In this document: one piece after another, positions 57,775 through 64,000 of the stretch
Layout: the number at the start of each line of letters is the position of its first letter
Position numbering within the stretch: the first letter of the stretch is position 1
Assembly: GCF_964204645.1 (NCBI RefSeq)
Contig: NC_134033.1
Location: 3,779,631 to 3,843,630 of the forward strand
Length of the DNA stretch: 64,000 bases
From: Tubulanus polymorphus
Lineage: Eukaryota; Nemertea; Palaeonemertea; Tubulaniformes; Tubulanidae
Reading direction: 5' to 3'
Program-made: the position numbers and the translations under genes
Notes under the pieces: generated by a model
What the model was told of the DNA's origin: nothing
Databases searched by the model: none
The model's input: only the letters and a program-made list of their open reading frames with translations

Positions 57775-58620
57775 AAATTAGCCTAGTTGACTCCCTGTCT
57801 CTGGGATCTCACTCGAGCATCCAACCTAAACTTTAACATTGATTCTTCCAGTCAGAATAGAAATATGAAATTGTTGTTTTTCAGATCAGCCATTCCTCAC
57901 CCAGGACCTGATTGCTGCCAATATCACGAGTCTGACTAAACCAATGCCGCGGACTCCAGGCTTTAATAGATAATCCATGATGCTCCACACAGATATAGGT
58001 GGTGAGTAGATTTATTATTTTTAATTCTAACTATAACAGATTACAATGTGCATATATCGAACCAAATAAGAAATTATTATTGAGATCAATACTTTTTTTC
58101 CGATAAGCTCTACATCCTCAGGACCTGATTGCTGCTGTCAATGCTTGCTGAATAAGTCAACAAGACCGGACCGATATTATTCCCGTTGTTTGGGTGTCAC
58201 ATCTCCCAATGAAATGATAACTGATCGAAAAAATTCATGAAGTTCCACTCATGAATCGATGAGCAGACATTTTAATTTGAATTCTAAATGTCAAACTTAA
58301 GTGAGGTCGTATTCGAGCTGATTCAAGTATAATTAAACTTCGGTTGCTTTTTCAGAGACGATCTTCCTGTGCAGGATCTGATTGCTGCCAATGCGCGTTG
58401 ACTAAACCGACAAATACAGTTTCCAGATTCCAGACCATCCTCACTTCATCAGTACCTGATTGCATCGAGTGCGTCCCGACTAAAACAACCTGGTCTGGTA
58501 GAGGACTCCTGTGAGCTGAATGATAAATCTCTTCGAGAAAAAGATAATCTAAAACTGCTCGCATAAATTGGTGAGTAGAAATGATAAATTATTTCTCTAT
58601 AGGAAACTGAGGTTAGGTTA
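57775..58620 (+). repeat. Repeated exon-like modules, spacer of unit 4
   Basis: Counterpart of 31889-32760. Modules begin near 57884, 58101 and 58355 after TTTTTCAG or similar and end at GTGAGTAG or ATGAGCAG. A further diverged module lies at about 58735-58870 (CTCGGGATCTGTTTGCAACC, ending GGCGAGTAG). Confidence 0.6.
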
Positions 58621-58870
58621 GATCTTAATTTTAACGGGGAATTTCGTGTTCACTCACGGGTGACGAGGGTGGTTATACAAACTACCATCGTCACGCATTG
58701 AATCATCCATTAGAATTTCAAGTATTCGTTTTTTTTTAAATAATGCACTTTCGCCATTTCTCGGGATCTGTTTGCAACCGTGTCGATTGAACCAACCCAC
58801 ATCGACCGGAAGACTCAAACTCTTCCAGAATAAACTAAGGAGCTCCACACGTCACATGAATCATGGCGAG

Positions 58871-59180
58871 TAGACATTTTGTGGAGTCAAAATGTCTAAT
58901 CATCATGATTTAATTTCAATACACTGCAGAGCTATGTGATGTCCGTTCAAAACTTATGTTTCAAAAATGAGCGCAAATTATCGCAACAATGGGGACCTCG
59001 AGGGACCGCCACAAAATGGCGCCTAGAAACTGGAAACTTATTTATTGTGAATCATTGTATTCGTTCATCTAATGCGGTCACGTGACTCCAAACGAACTCG
59101 AACCAAGTTTTAGGATTTCTAAGTTCAAAACCGATTTATAGATAGGCAAACATTATACGGGGATTCGTGTCAAACTGTGG
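58871..59180. other. Unique spacer before unit 4
   Basis: No gene or recognised repeat; not shared with the 3' flanks of units 2 and 3. Confidence 0.5.
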
Positions 59181-59181
59181 T

Positions 59182-62100
59182 TTATTTACTGGATGTCGTC
59201 AATCCTAGTCGTCGTTTATTGCGTTCACGAATAGATTTCATATCGATTGTAAGTATTGTATAAAGAAGCGGATTCAGAGACGAGTTGATCGGTAAAAATA
59301 GAACGGCCAGCCAAGCGGCCACCTGGTTCGGTATCTCGACCGAAAATACGGCGCAAAACTGAACGATTATTATCGGTAGCCAGCAAAATAGATTACAAAG
59401 ATTGATTACTAAACTCCTTCGAGCTAAAACCAGTTCGGTAGGATCGGCTCTACCCGAGCCCGACCTACTTCCGGATACGAGTCTATACATCTGAGCGTAC
59501 GTCGTCATTATCGTAGCCAATATGGCCGCATTAAACAAGGCAAAAATAGCGAATGAATAGTGCCAGCCATTGACGTCGATCGTCAGTAAATTCATAGGCA
59601 AACAAACTCCGGTTGTACCGTAAAAATTGTGTCCGAAGTAAGACGACGATGACAGCGGTAGAATAGAAACTGTGCTCATAACGAGCCAACAAATGCAGCA
59701 AATCCCGATAACGTATTTAGGAGTTATGATCGGACTTCTAGAAAACGGGTTGACGATATTTGAATATCTCTGACGCGTTAGAATTAAGAGAAAAGTCAGG
59801 GAACCTTCGCACGAAACGGTGACAATAACCCCGGCGAGACGACATAATGAGCTATCCGTCCAGGCTTCAGAGTTCAGATAATAAACGCCTTTGAATGCGT
59901 GGTCAGCTCCCGCGATCAAAAACAAATAGACCGACATCAGAAAATCACAACCGGCAATATTTATGATGAGGATGTCTGAAGATGTGTTACGTGTTCCGGA
60001 GGATTCCATCCGCAAAGCTTGAACGCGAAATAAGATAACGTTACTGTTAGCGAGAAAACTGAAAGATGCGATCATCCAGATGATGGCTCTCAGTACAGCG
60101 TTACCCATCAGGTCAGAGCAGGTGGAAAATTGATCAGCTTCGGGAAGACATCGGTCAACATTCGGTGCCATGCAGCAAAATTTGTAAGCATCCGAAGCGA
60201 GGTATTTCAATGATGTAAGATCGCCAAGAACGTTTCTTTTTACGAATATCACTTCGGAATTGTTGACGAGGTCTAGAATTTCTAGTTTAGTCAGTCCAGA
60301 AAAAGCATAACTGGAAATATAATGTATTCTGTTACTGCTGATATTTAACGACTGTAATGCGGATAAACCTTTAAATACATTTTCGCCGAGAACCGATATA
60401 GAAAGTCCGTGAAGATCGAGAACAGTAAGTGACGTCACACCTCGGAAACTACCGTCTTCTAAATGTTGCAGCGGATTTCCGATAAGAAATAGTTCTTTTA
60501 AACCGATCAAACCTGCGAATGTATTAGCAGATAATGATGTTATGCGGTTGTGTGTAAGGTCTAATGTGTATAGATTGTTCAGATTAGAAAACGCGTTTGG
60601 AACGATGTAAGACAAATTATTGCCCGAAATATCGAGAAAACGAAGATAAATGAAAGAGTTGAACGTCGACTCGTTAAATACGACTCGGTTATTCGACAAA
60701 ATCAAAACCCGAGTTGATTCTATAAAACGACCAGTAATATCTGATAAAAGAGCATTTTCACAATCGATGAAATGACCCCGGCAATTACAACGTTCAGGAC
60801 ACGTGACCTTACAGTATGACTCGTCATCCGAGTTATGTTTACAATTTATGACACCGTCGCAAACTTCAGATTGCGGAATACATCGATTTTCCTGGCCACA
60901 TTTAAACATTCCCGGACACGACCAAGTCTCGCAGTTTCGTTCATCTTCTGAATTAGGACAATCTGATCGACCGTCACAAACGTGTCTGATCGGTATACAG
61001 TAAGATGCCGGACATTTTGCAGTACCAGCCGCGCATTCGAAATCATTACACGCGAGTATATGTTCAAGATTTCTACATACCGGGAAATCAATCGGCATCC
61101 TTTCTAAAATACACCTTTCGTGTCGGGAATAACAGCGAGGAGAATTGAACGAACATCTTTGTTCATCCGATTCCTTACACAGATCTGTGAAACGAGTCGT
61201 ACAGTGATTCTCATTATTACAGTAAACCTCGGGATTCACTGTCATATTAGTAACCAATTCGTCTTCTTCGAGACTTCCGCTACAATCCACGACACCATCC
61301 CGATACAACTGAGAACTAATACATTCACCGTCCGCGCACGAGAACCCCTGACAAAGTTCGGCAGTCCATCCGATCTCATCGAAACCGTCTTTACAGTTGG
61401 CTAGTCCGTCACATCGTTTATAACTATCGATACATTGGTGATTGGAACAGCGATATTGGGTAGATAAACACGGTGGATGATAGCACGAGTTCTCATCCGA
61501 GCCATCGATGCGATCTCTCATGAAGTCGCAGAAACCGCTAATCGATATAACTTGTCCATCGTTACAGCGGAACTGACTGTGTAAATTGATATCCGTACAA
61601 TCGAGTTCATCTTCACCGTGTTGACAATCGTTTCTGGTATCACATACGCGATGGTCGCTGATACATCTTTGATCGTTACATTTAAACTGCCACGGTTTAC
61701 AACCGCTTACAGAAGCTAACTCTTTAACAGTTACATTATAGGTACACATCAAGGAATGCACTTTATCTTTTGTCTTATCGAAAGGTTTCAATAACCATTT
61801 AACTGATTGAATATAAGTAATTTCATTTCTGGTCACCAGTGGTTTGATAACTTTAAACCCGTCGCGGTCCATCGTCAGAATAGCGCCGTATTGATGTCGA
61901 TATTGAAATTCGTTGATCAAATTTTTCAAGTCGCTTTCTGTATTTGAGGTGATTCTTACTATTTCGGCGCGGATGCTGTGACACATTTCTCTAGCACTCC
62001 GAATATTCAAACCTCGATTGTTTTTCCAGTCGGTTAGTATTTGATAACATTGTCCGGAGATAGTTACCCAACCTCTTGGACAGGTTGAATTAATTAAAGT

Positions 62101-62451
62101 AACATCGGGAATCATTTGATCTATGGTTTTATTTAAATCTGTATTTGTTGAATTGTTCGCGTCGTTTATCGTTGAATTGTGTTTGTTTTTGACGTCGATT
62201 CTCTCGGATTCACAAATGAATGTCGTGTGCGTCTCCTCGATTTGACACGGGAATCGAACCCAGTTCGCTGATCTTCGTGGATTATTCAGTATCATCGCCG
62301 TACACGGCATATTGACGTCATTTATCGGTTGTTTTCTTAGCGGAGACATCAATCCTCGAATAACTTCTGGTATCGTTTCATTAATAACCGGTTTATACCA
62401 CTCTGTGTAGCTCAATGGTTTACCGTCAGTCCACGTGTAATAACCATCATT
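59182..62451 (-). CDS. Receptor unit 4, exon C: lectin end, LDLa, LRR, 7TM
   Basis: 1089 residues, open throughout. Same architecture as units 2 and 3, with signs of relaxed constraint: in LDLa 2 a cysteine is arginine (RDRIDGSDENSC instead of RDCVDGSDENSC), and in LDLa 3 an acidic-end serine and a cysteine are changed (KDGFDEIGW instead of KDGSDEIGC). TM1 has SNVILF for SIVILF. The C-terminus differs (RLGLTTSSK) and the AATAAA signal overlaps the stop codon. The upstream exon carries a nonsense codon, so this unit is probably a recent pseudogene, or a receptor fragment if transcribed from a later start. Confidence 0.85.
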   Translation of the reverse strand, partial: NDGYYTWTDGKPLSYTEWYKPVINETIPEVIRGLMSPLRKQPINDVNMPCTAMILNNPRRSANWVRFPCQIEETHTTFICESERIDVKNKHNSTINDANNSTNTDLNKTIDQMIPDVTLINSTCPRGWVTISGQCYQILTDWKNNRGLNIRSAREMCHSIRAEIVRITSNTESDLKNLINEFQYRHQYGAILTMDRDGFKVIKPLVTRNEITYIQSVKWLLKPFDKTKDKVHSLMCTYNVTVKELASVSGCKPWQFKCNDQRCISDHRVCDTRNDCQHGEDELDCTDINLHSQFRCNDGQVISISGFCDFMRDRIDGSDENSCYHPPCLSTQYRCSNHQCIDSYKRCDGLANCKDGFDEIGWTAELCQGFSCADGECISSQLYRDGVVDCSGSLEEDELVTNMTVNPEVYCNNENHCTTRFTDLCKESDEQRCSFNSPRCYSRHERCILERMPIDFPVCRNLEHILACNDFECAAGTAKCPASYCIPIRHVCDGRSDCPNSEDERNCETWSCPGMFKCGQENRCIPQSEVCDGVINCKHNSDDESYCKVTCPERCNCRGHFIDCENALLSDITGRFIESTRVLILSNNRVVFNESTFNSFIYLRFLDISGNNLSYIVPNAFSNLNNLYTLDLTHNRITSLSANTFAGLIGLKELFLIGNPLQHLEDGSFRGVTSLTVLDLHGLSISVLGENVFKGLSALQSLNISSNRIHYISSYAFSGLTKLEILDLVNNSEVIFVKRNVLGDLTSLKYLASDAYKFCCMAPNVDRCLPEADQFSTCSDLMGNAVLRAIIWMIASFSFLANSNVILFRVQALRMESSGTRNTSSDILIINIAGCDFLMSVYLFLIAGADHAFKGVYYLNSEAWTDSSLCRLAGVIVTVSCEGSLTFLLILTRQRYSNIVNPFSRSPIITPKYVIGICCICWLVMSTVSILPLSSSSYFGHNFYGTTGVCLPMNLLTIDVNGWHYSFAIFALFNAAILATIMTTYAQMYRLVSGSRSGSGRADPTELVLARRSLVINLCNLFCWLPIIIVQFCAVFSVEIPNQVAAWLAVLFLPINSSLNPLLYTILTIDMKSIRERNKRRLGLTTSSK

Positions 62452-62532
62452 CTGTTTCGTGAAGAAAATGAAATATATCACTTCTTTAAAAATCTTTCGA
62501 TTTTAATTCATATTAGAATACATTAATCTTAC

Positions 62533-63882
62533 CTGCCATTTCAATCCAATCATCATTATGAGCGCTTTTAATGTGTACGCCATTCGGAGAAGTTCTGTAG
62601 CGAATAATCTTTTGATTGAAATCATTTCCTGTTCTGAGTTGATACTGAGTAGATGTCCCGCGTACTTCTGTCCACAGTATATTTCAGCGTTCTCCCAATT
62701 CAGACGTTCATCTCTGATGAATTTGATGCAGGAAATTCCGGAATCCAGAAATTCTTGTTTACAGTAGATATCATCGAAATGTTTAATCGGTAACGACTCG
62801 TGTAAAGTGTATTGTATTTGAAATGTCGGAATTCTATTGTTTACCTCAAAACGCAAAGTATTATCTGTTAAACTATACAATATAAGTCCACGAACCGCGT
62901 TATTTTCACATATTAAAGTTTCGTGTTGGGTCCTAATAATTTTGATCAGTTTTCCATTTTGGAAGAGGTTGTACTTTATCAGCTGTATCAAAATGATCGG
63001 ATCATTCTCACGTATGTTGTTTGTTTCACATGAAACTGATCCAATAAATTTGACAATAAATCTGTAATATTGAAATATATTTTGTTCTATAGGGTTTTCA
63101 AATTTATATGAAATAGATTCTGATGTAAGTTCTGCCGGACCCGGGTAGTTCCGTGACTGCACGAGTCCACATTTATCTTAAGTAGTAACTGGGAGACGGG
63201 AACCGGCAAATCCAAAACTATCCGATTTTTTCACTCGTAGACATTTACGACGTAGTTTAACTGTTAGTGGTCGCCGCCAGAATACAAACTCACCTGTGAA
63301 ATCTACAGTGTTTAATACGAGACTGTTATTAAGAAACTGATTACTCAAACTCAGAAACTGGTCACATGACAATGACATCTTGAGAAAACATCTGTCAATT
63401 TGATATTCGTGTTCTGATAATATATCGATATTTTTCAAGCGAAGGCGTCGATTTTCAGGTGTAATCGCGAGACAGTGTGACGTCATATTGATCTGACGTT
63501 CTTCTTCCTGTAGAACATAACCATCACAATCAGTAGGAGCAAATCTAAGAATTGAGTTGCCGGTGTAACCAACTGTTAACTGATTGTTATAGTAATAAGC
63601 GTATGCTACTACAGTAACCGGTCCACCTGATGTAATCAGGCTGACGACAGATCGACCGTAGTATGAACCAGGACAATACGGACCATAGCGTCTAGCTGTG
63701 AAATTACTACCATCAAATATATAAAAACCAGCTCGATCACAGTTTTCTGATAGCACTGTTAGTTTCAACTGTTTTTCATAGATGTTCACTTTCCAGTTTA
63801 GTTGTAATGTAGTTACACGATACAATGTATTCTTTGATCTCGGGAACAATCGATTAGCTGATATTGAGTTTCTGTATGAATG
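62533..63882 (-). pseudogene. Receptor unit 4, exon B with nonsense codon
   Basis: 450 codons with correct acceptor (TATATTTCAG) and donor (TGGCAG|GTAAGA). At 63178-63180 the lysine codon AAA of the TTKDKCG motif in units 1-3 is TAA, a single-base change; no frameshift accompanies it. The reading frame is open on both sides. The product would stop in the second CUB domain, before lectin, LDLa and 7TM parts. Other changes nearby: RNYPG for PNYPG and a diverged loop at 62921-63025. Exon A lies beyond the window. A sequencing error is the alternative explanation. Confidence 0.8.
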
Positions 63883-64000
63883 CTGAAATATAAGAGAATT
63901 GATTACAACATTAAACGTTTACAATACAACAATTTCAAACTCTGTACGACCTTGATATATTGATAATACTTTAAAATGTTGCAATCAAATCTTAACTTAA

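Overview
The window is metazoan nuclear DNA: GT-AG introns, AATAAA signals, a canonical tRNA-Glu gene, tRNA-derived SINEs, MITEs, satellites and one 100-N assembly gap. Large receptors joining LDLa, leucine-rich and 7TM domains (GRL101/RXFP-like) suggest a marine invertebrate, probably lophotrochozoan. That placement is inference; the species cannot be read from the sequence.

Left part (1-15 kb, + strand): a palindromic satellite, then a two-exon single-pass leucine-rich-repeat membrane protein (1753-6676) whose 3.3 kb intron is packed with MITEs. A repeat-rich spacer follows (three MITE families, 106-bp and 39-bp tandem repeats), then a single-exon orphan peptide GPCR (12950-13954) flanked by SINEs.

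Middle left (15.6-26.5 kb): two copies of a roughly 4 kb segment. Each copy carries an intact gene for a small secreted protein with nine cysteines (90 and 92 residues), in three coding exons too short to stand out as ORFs. TATA box, probable 5' exon, splice sites and AATAAA are preserved in both. A decayed GPCR fragment lies between the copies.

Right part (26.6-64 kb, - strand): a tandem array of four copies of a giant receptor gene (signal peptide, CUB domains, C-type lectin, LDLa repeats, LRRs, RXFP-like hinge, 7TM; about 1940 aa). Unit 1 is cut by the assembly gap, units 2 and 3 are complete and open, and unit 4 runs off the window and carries a nonsense codon. The copies are nearly identical in the 7TM part but differ strongly in short CUB loops, with whole-codon length changes. 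The spacers contain relics of the receptor's own TM3-TM4 coding sequence, CTG repeats, repeated exon-like modules and a LINE reverse-transcriptase fragment. Between units 2 and 3 sit a tRNA-Glu gene, a hammerhead-ribozyme-like motif typical of Penelope-like elements, and a short TRP-like channel gene.

The most notable items are the receptor array with localised loop diversity and the paired nine-cysteine secreted proteins.
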